A stretch of 64,000 nt of DNA from Coriobacteriaceae bacterium AM113-163 (GTDB lineage: Bacteria; Actinomycetota; Coriobacteriia; Coriobacteriales; Coriobacteriaceae). Below the pieces are notes generated by a model. That model was not told the origin of the DNA and did not search any database. It saw only the letters and a list, made by a program, of their open reading frames with translations. Made by a program: the position numbers and the translations under genes. Numbering within the stretch: the first letter of the stretch is position 1; every line of letters begins with the position of its first letter. The stretch is taken from assembly GCA_027673765.1 (NCBI GenBank), contig JAQDWB010000001.1, positions 166,813-230,812 on the forward strand. Reading direction: 5' to 3'. Positions 1 through 8,954 of this stretch are shown here, in pieces.

Positions 1-348
1 AACTCTGTGAACAAGGCCACGGTCTCCATGCCGAGCAGCAAGAAGCTCGTCGAGATCGCTCGTGTTCTGCACGAGGAGGGCTACATCGAGGGCTACGATG
101 TCGAGGACACCGTTCCCCAGAAGACTCTGCACATCACGCTTAAGTATGGTCCCAAGAAGGCTAAGGTCATCAACGGCATCCGCCGCATTTCCAAGCCGGG
201 CCTGCGTAAGTACACCGGCGTTGCCGACATGCCCCGCGTCCGCGGTGGCCTTGGTACCGCCATTATTTCCACCAGCCATGGCGTCATGACCGACCGCGAT
301 GCTCGCAAGCACAACGTCGGCGGCGAGATCATCGCTTACGTCTGGTAA
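1..348 (+). CDS. rpsH: 30S ribosomal protein S8, 5'-truncated by window edge
   Basis: Small-subunit protein that binds the central domain of 16S rRNA and, in other bacteria, represses the spc operon. The reading frame is open from base 1 (Asn-Ser-Val-Asn-Lys...), so roughly 17 N-terminal residues lie outside the window; the GTG at base 7 is internal, not a start. The C-terminal S8 signature is present (STSHGVMTDRDARK, then GGEIIAYVW at the end). rplF begins 33 bp downstream in the same operon. Confidence 0.95.
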   Translation, partial: NSVNKATVSMPSSKKLVEIARVLHEEGYIEGYDVEDTVPQKTLHITLKYGPKKAKVINGIRRISKPGLRKYTGVADMPRVRGGLGTAIISTSHGVMTDRDARKHNVGGEIIAYVW

Positions 349-381
349 TTCGCTCGGTAGGTAGAAGGAAAGGAGATCACC

Positions 382-918
382 GTGTCTCGTATCGGTAATA
401 AGCCTGTCCAGATTCCCGCCGGAGTCGAAGTGGCAGTCAACGGCAACAACGTTGTCGTCAAGGGCCCCAAGGGCCAGCTCGAGCTCGATATCTATGAGAA
501 GCTCGCTATCAACGTCGAGGACAACGTCCTCACCGTTTCCCGTCCCGACGACGAGCGTGAGACCCGTGCCCGCCACGGCCTCACCCGCGCCCTCATCCAC
601 AACATGGTAGTTGGCGTTTCCGAGGGCTTCGAGAAGAAGCTCGAGCTCGCCGGCGTCGGTTACCGCGTGCAGCAGAAGGGCAAGAACCTCGAGTTCTCCC
701 TGGGCTTCTCGCACCCCGTGATCGTCGAGGCTCCCGAGGGCATCACCTTCGAGGTTCCCGACAACACCCACGTGAACGTCAAGGGTATCAACAAGCAGCA
801 GGTCGGTCAGATCGCCGCTGAGATCCGCGGCCATCGTCCTCCCGAGCCTTACAAGGGCAAGGGTATCCACTACGTTGGCGAGCATATCCGCCGCAAGCTG
901 GGTAAGGCCGCCAAGTAG
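382..918 (+). CDS. rplF: 50S ribosomal protein L6
   Basis: Large-subunit protein near the factor-binding site. It has 178 residues, the usual length, and opens with the typical [17 protein letters not shown]. The C-terminal signature [14 protein letters not shown] is visible near residue 155. The GTG start at 382 is preceded by AAGGAG at 369-374. It is the second gene of the visible spc operon, between rpsH and rplR. Confidence 0.97.
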   Translation: MSRIGNKPVQIPAGVEVAVNGNNVVVKGPKGQLELDIYEKLAINVEDNVLTVSRPDDERETRARHGLTRALIHNMVVGVSEGFEKKLELAGVGYRVQQKGKNLEFSLGFSHPVIVEAPEGITFEVPDNTHVNVKGINKQQVGQIAAEIRGHRPPEPYKGKGIHYVGEHIRRKLGKAAK

Positions 919-993
919 TCGTAACCGACTCACTCGCATAAGACCAGCACCCCGTCAGGTGCTGGCAAGATCAACCTTTTTAGGAGTTTACGT

Positions 994-1362
994 ATGAACA
1001 AGCATAAGGCGAAGCTGGAAGGCCTCAAGCGTCGTCAGCGTCGTGTTCGCGGCAAGGTCTCGGGTACCTCCGAGCGTCCGCGTCTTCGCGTGACCCGTAC
1101 TAACGCCAACATCTATGCCCAGATCATCGACGACAGCAAGGGCTCTAGCCTGACGCTCGTCTCTGCCTCGACCCTCGAGGCCGAGTTCAAGGGCACCCAC
1201 ACCTCGAACAAGGAGGCTGCGGAGAAGGTCGGTCAGCTCGTTGGCAAGCGCGCCATCGAGGCCGGCATCACCAAGGTCGCCTTCGATCGCGGTGGCCGTA
1301 TCTACCATGGCCGCGTCAAGGCCCTCGCCGACGGTGCTCGTGCCGCCGGTCTCGAGTTCTAG
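994..1362 (+). CDS. rplR: 50S ribosomal protein L18
   Basis: 5S rRNA-binding large-subunit protein, 122 residues. It has the basic N-terminus ([19 protein letters not shown]) and the C-terminal [20 protein letters not shown] signature. AGGAG lies upstream of the ATG. The 75-bp gap after rplF contains a short GC-rich repeat (CAGCACC...GGTGCTG) that can form a small hairpin. rpsE starts 14 bp after the stop. Confidence 0.97.
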   Translation: MNKHKAKLEGLKRRQRRVRGKVSGTSERPRLRVTRTNANIYAQIIDDSKGSSLTLVSASTLEAEFKGTHTSNKEAAEKVGQLVGKRAIEAGITKVAFDRGGRIYHGRVKALADGARAAGLEF

Positions 1363-1376
1363 GAGGTATGTAGCAC

Positions 1377-1901
1377 ATGGCTCGTAATCAGAAGCAGCAG
1401 CGCGAGGCCTCCGAGTTCGAGGAGCGCGTCGTTTACATCAACCGCGTGTCGAAGACCGTCAAGGGTGGTCGTCGCATGAGCCTCGTCGCTCTCGTCGTCG
1501 TTGGCGACGGCAAGGGCAACGTCGGCGTTGGCATGGGCAAGTCCGCTGAGGTGCCCCTGGCCATCTCCAAGGCGTCTCTCGATGCCAAGAAGAACATGTT
1601 CCACGTGCCGGTGACCGAGCAGGGCACCATCCCGCACGAGGTTCTCGGCCACTTTGGTGCCGGCCGCATCATCATCAAGCCCGCTGTCGAGGGTACCGGC
1701 GTTATCGCCGGCGGCGCTGTGCGTCCCCTCTTCGAGCTTGCTGGCATCAAGAACGTCCTGTCCAAGTCCCTCGGTACCGACAACGGCCTCAACATCATCA
1801 AGGCTGCCGTCGAGGGCCTCAAGGAGCTCTCCAGCCCTGAGGACGTCGCGGCTCGCCGTGGCCTGACGGTCTCCGAGATGTTCGTCGGTAAGGAGAACTA
1901 A
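1377..1901 (+). CDS. rpsE: 30S ribosomal protein S5
   Basis: Small-subunit protein at the mRNA entry and fidelity centre. It has 174 residues, with the N-terminal double-stranded RNA-binding domain ([19 protein letters not shown], residues ~18-36) and the C-terminal S5 fold ([20 protein letters not shown], ~94-115). The ATG at 1377 follows AGGAGG at 1361-1366. rpmD follows 2 bp after the stop, suggesting translational coupling. Confidence 0.97.
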   Translation: MARNQKQQREASEFEERVVYINRVSKTVKGGRRMSLVALVVVGDGKGNVGVGMGKSAEVPLAISKASLDAKKNMFHVPVTEQGTIPHEVLGHFGAGRIIIKPAVEGTGVIAGGAVRPLFELAGIKNVLSKSLGTDNGLNIIKAAVEGLKELSSPEDVAARRGLTVSEMFVGKEN

Positions 1902-1903
1902 GC

Positions 1904-2086
1904 ATGGCTGACACCATCAAGATCAAGCAGGTCCGCAGCACCAACGGTTGCAAGCAGGACCAGGTCCGTACTGTCCGTGCCCTCGGTCTCCACAGGATCC
2001 GCGAGGTTCGCGAGATTGCTGACAACGAGTCCGTCCGCGGCATGATCTTCAAGGTCAAGCACCTTGTCGAGATTGTAGAGGAGTAG
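1904..2086 (+). CDS. rpmD: 50S ribosomal protein L30
   Basis: Small large-subunit protein of 60 residues, the bacterial length. It has the typical IKIKQVRS N-terminus and the GLHRIREVREIADNESVRGM core. It sits between rpsE and rplO with gaps of 2 and 3 bp, so translation is probably coupled across all three. Confidence 0.96.
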   Translation: MADTIKIKQVRSTNGCKQDQVRTVRALGLHRIREVREIADNESVRGMIFKVKHLVEIVEE

Positions 2087-2089
2087 CAA

Positions 2090-2539
2090 ATGCAGCTTCA
2101 CGATCTTACTCCCGCGCCCGGTTCCACCAAGAACCGCAAGCGCGTCGGCCGTGGCAATTCTTCGGGTCACGGCACCACTTCTGGCCGCGGCCAGAAGGGC
2201 CAGGGTTCCCGCTCTGGCGGCACCAAGGGTGCCGGCTTCGAGGGTGGCCAGACTCCGCTGGCTATGCGCCTGCCCAAGCTTCCGGGCTTCCGCAACCCCC
2301 GTCGTATCGAGTACACCGCTGTTAACGTTGAGCGTCTCGAGCGTAAGTTCGAGGATGGCGCTGTGATCGACGGTGCCGCTCTTAAGGCCGCTCGCATCAC
2401 CAAGAGCGAGTTCGAGCCCGTCAAGGTGCTCGGCAATGGTGAGCTCACCAAGAAGTTCACGGTCAAGGTCGACAAGGTAAGCGCTTCTGCGCAGGCCAAG
2501 ATCGAGGCCGCCGGCGGAAAGGTCGAGCTGCCGTGCTAA
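2090..2539 (+). CDS. rplO: 50S ribosomal protein L15
   Basis: Large-subunit assembly protein of 149 residues. The N-terminus is glycine- and arginine-rich ([20 protein letters not shown]), followed by [16 protein letters not shown], the L15 hallmark. Its stop codon (2537-2539) overlaps the GTG start of secY at 2533, so secY translation is likely coupled to it. Confidence 0.97.
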   Translation: MQLHDLTPAPGSTKNRKRVGRGNSSGHGTTSGRGQKGQGSRSGGTKGAGFEGGQTPLAMRLPKLPGFRNPRRIEYTAVNVERLERKFEDGAVIDGAALKAARITKSEFEPVKVLGNGELTKKFTVKVDKVSASAQAKIEAAGGKVELPC

Positions 2540-3819
2540 ATGGTCTTAAGAATGCTTTCCGCATCAAAGAATTGCGCGAAAAGATTCTTTTTACCATAGC
2601 TATGCTCGTCGTGTACCGCATTGGTGCGCACGTTCCTGTGCCCGGCATTCCCTTCCAGGGGATGCTGGGCCTTTTCTCGACCGATAACAATTCGGTCGCC
2701 GCAGGTGCTATGGCCCTCCTGAATCTTTTCTCTGGCGGCGCGTTGAGCTATGTGTCGGTGTTTTCGCTGGGCATCATGCCTTACATCACCAGCTCAATCA
2801 TCCTCCAGATGCTCCAGGCCGTTGTGCCTTCCCTGCATGAGCTTGCCCGCGAGGGCGAGGTCGGTCAGACCAAGATTACGCAGTATTCGCGTTACCTCAC
2901 CCTGGCTCTGGCAATCCTCAACTCCGTGGGTTACCTCTTCCTCTTTAAGAGCTTCGGCATCAGCTTTAATGGCGCCGGCGCTCCCGAGATCATCTTCGAC
3001 CTCATGATCGTCGGCACGCTCACTGCGGGCGCTATGCTGATCATGTGGATTGGTGAGCTCATCACCCAGCGCGGTATCGGCAATGGCATGTCCCTGATCA
3101 TCTTTGCGAACATCATGGCCGGCCTGCCGCAGGCGATCTTCTCCAGCACCGAGGGTAATGCCGGTGGCATCATCACCATGGTGATCATCTGCGCCATCAT
3201 CCTGCTGGTTATCCCGCTGATTGTTTTTCTTGAGCGCGGCCAGCGCCGCATCCCGGTCTCCTACGCTAAGCGCGTCGTGGGCCGTCGCATGATGGGTGGC
3301 CAGACCACCTACCTGCCCATCAAGGTCAATACCGCGGGTGTCGTGCCGATCATCTTCGCTTCGGCGCTGCTGTACTTCCCGGCTCAGATTGCCGTGTTCT
3401 TCCCCGGCATCGGCTGGATTCAGGCAGTTGCCTCTGCGCTTTCGACCGGTTGGCTCAACTGGGTGCTTAATGTTGTCCTCATCGTGTTCTTCGCGTACTT
3501 CTACACCTCCATGGTGTTCAACCCCGATGACACGGCCGACAACCTTAAGAAGCAGGGCGGCTTTATTCCGGGCGTCCGTCCGGGTAGGGCTACCGCGGCC
3601 TACATCAAGAACGCGCTCAACAAGATCACGCTTCCCAGCGCTGTCTTTTTGGCGCTCATCGCCATCGTGCCTTCGATCATCTTCTCCTTCACGGGTAACC
3701 ATCTGATCCAGGCATTTGGCGGCACGTCCATCCTCATCATGGTCGGCGTCGTGCTCGACACGGTCGATAAGCTCGAAGGCCAGATCAAGATGTATGATTA
3801 CGATGGATTCTTTAAATAG
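2533..3819 (+). CDS. secY: Preprotein translocase subunit SecY
   Basis: Core channel of the Sec translocon in the cytoplasmic membrane, working with SecE/SecG and SecA (encoded at 32.4 kb). It has 428 residues with ten hydrophobic segments. Typical motifs are visible, including [15 protein letters not shown] near residue 78 and the cytoplasmic loop [11 protein letters not shown] near 237. The GTG start at 2533 overlaps the rplO stop by 7 bp. It is followed by adk, as in many Gram-positive spc operons. Confidence 0.97.
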   Translation: MLNGLKNAFRIKELREKILFTIAMLVVYRIGAHVPVPGIPFQGMLGLFSTDNNSVAAGAMALLNLFSGGALSYVSVFSLGIMPYITSSIILQMLQAVVPSLHELAREGEVGQTKITQYSRYLTLALAILNSVGYLFLFKSFGISFNGAGAPEIIFDLMIVGTLTAGAMLIMWIGELITQRGIGNGMSLIIFANIMAGLPQAIFSSTEGNAGGIITMVIICAIILLVIPLIVFLERGQRRIPVSYAKRVVGRRMMGGQTTYLPIKVNTAGVVPIIFASALLYFPAQIAVFFPGIGWIQAVASALSTGWLNWVLNVVLIVFFAYFYTSMVFNPDDTADNLKKQGGFIPGVRPGRATAAYIKNALNKITLPSAVFLALIAIVPSIIFSFTGNHLIQAFGGTSILIMVGVVLDTVDKLEGQIKMYDYDGFFK

Positions 3820-3837
3820 GCTAGAGGAGGATTGCTC

Positions 3838-4464
3838 ATGAACCTCGTATTGCTCGGAGCTCCGGGTGCCGGTAAGGGCACCGTTGCACAGGAGCTCGTC
3901 GCCGAGTTTGGCGTCGCTCACATTTCCACGGGCGACCTGCTGCGTGCTGCCGTCAAGGGTGGCACCGAGCTTGGTATTCAGGCTAAGAAGTACATGGACG
4001 CTGGCGAGCTCGTTCCCGACCAGCTCGTGATCGACCTTGTCAAGGAGCGCCTTGCTGCCGATGACGCCCAGCAGGGCTTCATCCTCGACGGCTTCCCGCG
4101 CAACACCGCCCAGGCTGTGACGCTCGATTCCGAGCTCTCCGCCATGGGTCGCGAGATCGACTGCGCCCTTCTGGTCGACGTGGCCCCCGAGGTCATCATC
4201 GATCGTCTGTCTTCGCGTCGCACCTGCCGCGCCTGCGGTTACACCGGCACCGCTGCCGATGCTACCTGCCCCAAGTGCGCCGGCGAGATGTATCAGCGCG
4301 ACGACGACAAGCCCGAGACCATCAAGAACCGTCTCGACGTCTACGAGAAGTCCACGAGCCCGCTCGTCGACTACTATCGTGGCCAGGGTCTGCTCAAGTC
4401 GGTCAACGGTGACCAGGCTCGCGAGACCGTGTACGGGGATGTCAAAGAGGCTCTTGGTCTATGA
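3838..4464 (+). CDS. adk: Adenylate kinase, zinc-finger LID type
   Basis: Interconverts ATP+AMP and 2 ADP. The P-loop GAPGAGKGT is at residues 7-15. The long LID carries four cysteines (CRACGYTG ... CPKC, near 128-150), the zinc-binding form seen in many Gram-positives. The ATG at 3838 was chosen over the in-frame TTG at 3832 because AGGAGG at 3825-3830 is then correctly spaced. The stop TGA overlaps the map start (ATGA at 4461). Confidence 0.96.
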   Translation: MNLVLLGAPGAGKGTVAQELVAEFGVAHISTGDLLRAAVKGGTELGIQAKKYMDAGELVPDQLVIDLVKERLAADDAQQGFILDGFPRNTAQAVTLDSELSAMGREIDCALLVDVAPEVIIDRLSSRRTCRACGYTGTAADATCPKCAGEMYQRDDDKPETIKNRLDVYEKSTSPLVDYYRGQGLLKSVNGDQARETVYGDVKEALGL

Positions 4465-5249
4465 TCAAGATTAAGTCTGCAACGCAAATCGAGCAGATGA
4501 AGAAGGCAGGAGCGCTATCTAAGATGGCGCTCCGCCACGTTGGAGCCATGGTGCGCCCTGGTGTTTCGACCTTTGAGCTCGATCAGCTCGCGGAGCAGAT
4601 TATCCGTATGCATGGCGGCACCCCGGCCTTTAAGGGTTACGGCGGGTTCCCCGGTACCATTTGCGCATCGATTAACGATGCCGTGGTCCACGGTATTCCC
4701 AACCCCGACATGATCCTGCGCGATGGCGATATCATCTCCATCGATACGGGAGCCGTTGTCGACGGTTGGGTTGGCGATAACGCTTGGACGTTTTTTGTCG
4801 GCACACCCACGCCCGAGGCCAAGGCCCTGTGCGAGGTCACGCGCGATTGCCTTAAGGCTGCCATCGAGCAGGCTGTTCCCGGTAATCATATCGGGGATGT
4901 TGGTTACGCCGTTCAGTCCCTCGCCGAGTCTCACGGTTACGGCGTGCTTCGTGACTATGTGGGCCATGGCATTGGCCGCGTGATGCACGAGGACCCCAAC
5001 GTTCCTAACTATGGAAAGAAGGGGAGGGGCGTTCGCCTCCAGGCCGGCATGGTCATTGCCATCGAGCCGATGGTTACGATGGGTTCCAACCATGTGAGCA
5101 CGGGCTCCGACGGTTGGATTGTTACGACCAACGACCACCTGCCCGCCGCACACTACGAGAACACCGTCGCCATTACCAATGACGGTCCGGTGATTCTCAC
5201 CACGGATGCCCAGGGTGCTTGGTGTTCCTTGCAAGGCGGTGAAATGTAA
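4461..5249 (+). CDS. map: Methionine aminopeptidase, type I
   Basis: Removes the initiator methionine from nascent proteins. It has 262 residues of the pita-bread fold. Metal ligands are recognisable: Asp in SIDTGAVVDGW, Asp in GDNAW, His in GHGIGRVMHEDP, and Glu in IEPMVTMGS. It overlaps adk by 4 bp. The last codons and the TAA stop lie inside the outer stem of a large hairpin (5242-5369), so the mRNA 3' end is structured. Confidence 0.96.
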   Translation: MIKIKSATQIEQMKKAGALSKMALRHVGAMVRPGVSTFELDQLAEQIIRMHGGTPAFKGYGGFPGTICASINDAVVHGIPNPDMILRDGDIISIDTGAVVDGWVGDNAWTFFVGTPTPEAKALCEVTRDCLKAAIEQAVPGNHIGDVGYAVQSLAESHGYGVLRDYVGHGIGRVMHEDPNVPNYGKKGRGVRLQAGMVIAIEPMVTMGSNHVSTGSDGWIVTTNDHLPAAHYENTVAITNDGPVILTTDAQGAWCSLQGGEM

Positions 5250-5377
5250 AAGTCGCCGCCCCCTGATGCCCAACCTCGCCTTTCAATTTCGAAGGCATGA
5301 CCCCAAGGTCTATGCCTTCTCATTTCAAGGCGATCTTGGGCATCAGGGAACGGCTTTGTTTTACATTTCTCAAATGT
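5242..5377. repeat. Multi-stem palindromic element, copy 1 (after map)
   Basis: A nested hairpin fills most of the gap between map and infA. Paired arms from outside in are: 5242-5251 with 5360-5369 (AAATGTAAAA/TTTTACATTT), GCCG/CGGC, a 13-bp arm near 5261-5273 with 5335-5347, CGCCTT/AAGGCG, GAAGGCAT/ATGCCTTC, and a terminal GACC/GGTC. A second copy follows tyrS (17463-17561) and keeps the inner layout while changing paired bases together. It has no T-tract, so it is not a simple terminator. It may be a structured RNA or a repeated DNA element. Confidence 0.6.
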
Positions 5378-5483
5378 AACAAGTTCCGCTTAGTTGTGGA
5401 GCCATTACGAAGATACTACGATACGTGCATGCGTATTGTAGAATACTCAATCGCTGTCGTTTTCTAGAGAAAGATGATTGCTT

Positions 5484-5702
5484 GTGAAGAAGGAAGACGC
5501 AATTGAGCTCGAGGGTACGGTAAAGGAACCGCTGCCCAACGCCATGTTTAAGGTCGAGCTCGAGAACGGTCATTCGGTTCTGTGCAACATTTCTGGCAAG
5601 ATCCGAATGAATTACATCCGTATTCTCCCCGGTGACAGGGTTGTCGTGGAGCTTTCCCCGTACGACCTGACCCGCGGCCGCATCACCTATCGCTACAAAT
5701 AG
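5484..5702 (+). CDS. infA: Translation initiation factor IF-1
   Basis: Single OB-fold protein that occupies the ribosomal A site during initiation. Starting at GTG 5484 gives 72 residues, exactly the family length ([18 protein letters not shown] ... GRITYRYK). A TTG at 5478 would add two residues and is less likely. The ribosome-binding site is weak (AGAGAAAG). Its place between map and rpmJ is conserved in Gram-positive operons. Confidence 0.95.
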   Translation: MKKEDAIELEGTVKEPLPNAMFKVELENGHSVLCNISGKIRMNYIRILPGDRVVVELSPYDLTRGRITYRYK

Positions 5703-5852
5703 CGGCACGCATACACGCACTCCATTTCCGGCTGCAGGCTTAGCTCAACCTACGGTCGGATTGTGTGTGAAGACCAGCCATAGTTTTAAACGCCTGCGGC
5801 TGGGCGAGTAGATAGTAGGGAAGTAGTTTGAGCGCTACCGAAAGGAAGAACG

Positions 5853-5966
5853 ATGAAGGTACGTCCTTCGGTCAAGAAGATGTGCGATAAGTGCAAAATC
5901 ATTAGGCGCCATGGCAAGGTCCTCGTCATTTGCGAGAACCCCCGTCATAAGCAGCGTCAGGGTTAA
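5853..5966 (+). CDS. rpmJ: 50S ribosomal protein L36
   Basis: 37-residue protein starting [19 protein letters not shown]. The zinc ligands CxxC (11, 14), Cys27 and His32 are present (the C+ form). The ATG at 5853 follows AAAGGAAG at 5841-5848. The 150 bp after infA contain no other gene. rpsM starts 14 bp downstream. Confidence 0.95.
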   Translation: MKVRPSVKKMCDKCKIIRRHGKVLVICENPRHKQRQG

Positions 5967-5980
5967 GAGAGGAGACTACG

Positions 5981-6355
5981 TTGGCCCGTATTAATGGTGT
6001 CGACCTCCCGCGTGAGAAGCGCGTTGAGATCGGTCTGACCTACATTTACGGCATCGGCCGCACCACTGCGACGAAGATCTGCGTCGAGTGCAACGTTAAC
6101 GTGGATACGCGCGTTAAGGACCTCACCGAGGATGAGGTTAACGCCATCCGCGATTATATCGATAAGAACCAGATCATGGTTGAGGGTGACCTCCGCCGTG
6201 AGCGCAACCAGAACGTCAAGCGCCTTATGGACATCGGCTGCAACCGCGGCCTTCGTCACCGCAAGGGCCTCCCGGTCCGCGGCCAGCGCACCCACACTAA
6301 CGCTCGTACCCGCAAGGGCCCGAAGCGTCAGATCGGTGCTAAGAAGAAGAAATAA
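5981..6355 (+). CDS. rpsM: 30S ribosomal protein S13
   Basis: Head protein of the small subunit that contacts tRNA and the 50S subunit. It has 124 residues, with the helix-two-turn-helix [19 protein letters not shown] at the N-terminus and the basic C-terminus [18 protein letters not shown]. It starts at TTG 5981 behind an AGAGGAGA site. It is the first gene of the alpha-operon part (rpsM-rpsK-rpsD-rpoA-rplQ). Confidence 0.96.
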   Translation: MARINGVDLPREKRVEIGLTYIYGIGRTTATKICVECNVNVDTRVKDLTEDEVNAIRDYIDKNQIMVEGDLRRERNQNVKRLMDIGCNRGLRHRKGLPVRGQRTHTNARTRKGPKRQIGAKKKK

Positions 6356-6369
6356 GGAGCGCTAGATAG

Positions 6370-6774
6370 ATGGCTACTGCTAAGAAGAACGTTCGCGCTG
6401 CCCGTCTGAAGCGCGCGGACCGTAAGAACATTTCCGTGGGCCAGGCTCACATTCGTTCTACGTTCAACAACACGATCGTTTCGATCACCGATCCCCAGGG
6501 CAACGTCATTTCCTGGAAGTCGGCTGGCCAGGTGGGCTTCAAGGGCTCCCGTAAGTCCACGCCGTTCGCTGCCCAGATGGCTGCCGAGGCTGCTGCCAAG
6601 CAGGCCATGGAGCACGGTATGAAGAAGGTTTCCGTCTTCGTCAAGGGCCCCGGCTCCGGTCGTGAGACCGCCATCCGCTCCCTCCAGGCTGCTGGCCTCG
6701 AGGTCTCGAGCATCCAGGACAAGACCCCCATCCCGCACAACGGCTGCCGCCCCAAGAAGCGTCGCCGCGTGTAA
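6370..6774 (+). CDS. rpsK: 30S ribosomal protein S11
   Basis: Platform protein of the small subunit near the E-site codon. It has 134 residues with the basic N-terminal tail and the conserved C-terminus [26 protein letters not shown] lies upstream of the ATG. It is in the alpha operon, 14 bp after rpsM. Confidence 0.96.
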   Translation: MATAKKNVRAARLKRADRKNISVGQAHIRSTFNNTIVSITDPQGNVISWKSAGQVGFKGSRKSTPFAAQMAAEAAAKQAMEHGMKKVSVFVKGPGSGRETAIRSLQAAGLEVSSIQDKTPIPHNGCRPKKRRRV

Positions 6775-6793
6775 CTGAAAGGATCGTATCAAT

Positions 6794-7390
6794 ATGGCAA
6801 TCGACAGGACTCCTGTTCTTAAGCGCTGCCGTCAGCTCGGGATCGATCCCGCTGAGCTCGGTTACAGCAGCAAGAAGGAATCTATCCGTCAGCCCAAGCG
6901 CCGTCGCAAGGAATCTGAGTACGGCATGCAGCTGCGCGAGAAGCAGAAGGTCAAGTTCATCTATGGCGTTCTGGAGAAGCAGTTCCACGGCTACTTCAAC
7001 AAGGCCCGCAAGATGAACGGCGTCACCGGTGAGAACCTCATGATCATCCTTGAGTCTCGCCTCGACAACGTCGTCTTCCGTCTTGGCTTCGCCCGCACCC
7101 GCAAAGAGGCTCGTCAGTCCGTCCGTCACGGTCACTTCACCGTGAACGGCAAGCGCGTGGACATCCCGTCCTACCGCGTCAAGGCCGGCGACGTCGTCGC
7201 TGTCGGCGAGAAGTTCCGTGACCTCCTCCCCATCAAGGAGGCTCTGATTTCCTCCGAGCGCTTTGAGGTCCCTGGCTGGCTCGAGGTCGATATCGAGAAG
7301 CTGTCTGGTAACGTGCTCGCTCTGCCGACGCGTGAGCAGATCAGCGGTGATATCAACGAGCAGCTCATCGTCGAGCTCTACTCTAAGTAG
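6794..7390 (+). CDS. rpsD: 30S ribosomal protein S4
   Basis: Primary 16S rRNA-binding protein and, in many bacteria, the alpha-operon repressor. It has 198 residues. The N-terminus lacks the four-cysteine zinc cluster (only Cys12), so it is the zinc-free form. The S4 RNA-binding domain is at about 90-155 (LESRLDNVVFRLGFARTRKE). The ATG follows AAAGGAT upstream. Confidence 0.96.
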   Translation: MAIDRTPVLKRCRQLGIDPAELGYSSKKESIRQPKRRRKESEYGMQLREKQKVKFIYGVLEKQFHGYFNKARKMNGVTGENLMIILESRLDNVVFRLGFARTRKEARQSVRHGHFTVNGKRVDIPSYRVKAGDVVAVGEKFRDLLPIKEALISSERFEVPGWLEVDIEKLSGNVLALPTREQISGDINEQLIVELYSK

Positions 7391-7422
7391 TCCATCCGGG
7401 CTGCTGAGGCTGGAGGTAATAC

Positions 7423-8364
7423 ATGTCAGAATTCATTAGGCCTCAGGTTCAGGTCGAAGAGATCAACGAGACGTCTGCTCGTGTCTCCGTCGAGCCGCTC
7501 GAGCGTGGCTACGGCGATACGCTGGGTAACTCCCTTCGTCGCGTACTTCTGTCCTCGCTCGAGGGTGCCGCCGTCGAGGCTATTCAGATCGATGGTGCAC
7601 AGCACGAGTTCATGACCATCCCTAACATGGTCGAGGATGTCACCGACATCGTCCTGAATGTCAAGGGTCTTGTCTTCAGGGCTCTCGGCACGACCGACGA
7701 GGCGACCGCCACCATCTCGGTTGACGGCCCCTGCGAGGTCACCGGTGCGGACTTCTTTATTCCGTCCGAGTTTGAGCTGGTCAACCCCGAGCAGCACATC
7801 GCTACGCTCACCGAGGGCGGCCATCTCACCATGAGCATGCGCATCGGCTATGGCCGCGGCTATGTCTCTGGCGAGGCTAACAAGCGCGACAACGATCCCA
7901 TCGGTGTGATCCACGTCGACTCGCTGTACTCGCCGGTGTCCCGTTGCGCCAAGCTCGTTGAGGCTTGCCGTGTCGGTCAGCACACCGACTACGACCGCCT
8001 TGTCCTCGAGATCGAGACCAACGGCTCCATCGCTCCGCGCGACGCCGTGGTCCAGGCTGCCAATATCATCAACCAGCATATGGCTGCCTTTATGAACCTT
8101 GCCGAGACCCCCGAGGTCGAGGAGGAGGCTTCGATCTTCGCTCCCGAGGTCACCAACGACAACGCCGAGCTGGACAAGCAGATCGAGGATCTGGACCTTT
8201 CCGTCCGTTCCTACAACTGCCTTAAGCGCGCCAGCATTCACTCGGTCCGTCAGCTCGTTGAGTTCTCGGAGAACGATCTGCTTAACATCCGTAACTTCGG
8301 TGTTAAGTCGATCGAGGAAGTGAAGGACAAGCTTGAGTCCATGGGCCTGAGCCTGAAGGCTTAA
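7423..8364 (+). CDS. rpoA: RNA polymerase alpha subunit
   Basis: Scaffold for RNA polymerase assembly and target of activators and UP elements. It has 313 residues. The N-terminal dimerisation domain contains GYGDTLGNSLRRVLLSSLEG near residue 28. The C-terminal DNA-binding domain (about 245-313) contains NCLKRASIHSVRQLVEFSE and the helix-hairpin-helix NIRNFGVKSIEEVK. TGGAGG precedes the ATG. rplQ follows 30 bp later. Confidence 0.97.
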   Translation: MSEFIRPQVQVEEINETSARVSVEPLERGYGDTLGNSLRRVLLSSLEGAAVEAIQIDGAQHEFMTIPNMVEDVTDIVLNVKGLVFRALGTTDEATATISVDGPCEVTGADFFIPSEFELVNPEQHIATLTEGGHLTMSMRIGYGRGYVSGEANKRDNDPIGVIHVDSLYSPVSRCAKLVEACRVGQHTDYDRLVLEIETNGSIAPRDAVVQAANIINQHMAAFMNLAETPEVEEEASIFAPEVTNDNAELDKQIEDLDLSVRSYNCLKRASIHSVRQLVEFSENDLLNIRNFGVKSIEEVKDKLESMGLSLKA

Positions 8365-8394
8365 TGCTTCGCATATTTGAGGAGAAACTAGACC

Positions 8395-8862
8395 ATGCGT
8401 CACAACGTTAAGAAGGGCCTGAAGCTCGGCACCGATGCGAGCCACACCAAGGCCATGAAGAAGAGCCTGGCCAAGGCCCTCTTCGAGAACGACCGCATCA
8501 AGACCACCGAGACCCGCGCTAAGGCGCTGCGTTCGGTCGTCGATCCGATCATCACCTGGGCCAAGAAGGGCGACCTGCACTCTCGTCGTCTGGCCATCGC
8601 CAAGCTCGGCGATAAGCAGCTCGTTGCCGAGATCTTCGACAAGGCTGCCCAGGGCATGTGGCAGGACCGCAACGGCGGTTACACCCGCATCATGAAGCTC
8701 GGCAACCGTAAGGGCGACAACGCTCCTATCGTTATCATGGAGCTCGTCACCGAGCCTTGCACGCCTAAGGCCAAGAAGGCTGCTCCGGCCCCCAAGAAGG
8801 CCGCTGCTCCCAAGAAGGTCGAGGCCGTCGAGGAGGCTCCTGCTGAGGAGACCGCTGAGTAG
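8395..8862 (+). CDS. rplQ: 50S ribosomal protein L17 with charged C-terminal tail
   Basis: Large-subunit protein at the exit-tunnel surface. Residues 1-122 are canonical L17 (MRHNVKKGLKLGTDASHTKA ... MELV). It then carries a ~33-residue low-complexity extension rich in Lys/Ala/Pro and ending acidic (KKAAPAPKKAAAPKK ... EETAE). Similar extra tails occur in other actinobacterial ribosomal proteins, including L31 at 31.7 kb here. A strong terminator follows. Confidence 0.95.
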   Translation: MRHNVKKGLKLGTDASHTKAMKKSLAKALFENDRIKTTETRAKALRSVVDPIITWAKKGDLHSRRLAIAKLGDKQLVAEIFDKAAQGMWQDRNGGYTRIMKLGNRKGDNAPIVIMELVTEPCTPKAKKAAPAPKKAAAPKKVEAVEEAPAEETAE

Positions 8863-8890
8863 ACAATCCGTCTGCATAGGCTATATTCGA

Positions 8891-8919
8891 GGGGTACGTT
8901 CGTGTACCCCTCTTTTTTT
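8891..8919 (+). terminator. Rho-independent terminator after rplQ
   Basis: GGGGTACG (8891-8898), a TTCG loop and TGTACCCC (8903-8910) form an 8-bp stem, followed by a T-rich run. This is the likely end of the ribosomal operon. truA starts 36 bp later. Confidence 0.85.
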
Positions 8920-8954
8920 GTCGCGATACCGTTGCTTGTTTGTTGGGAGCGCCC

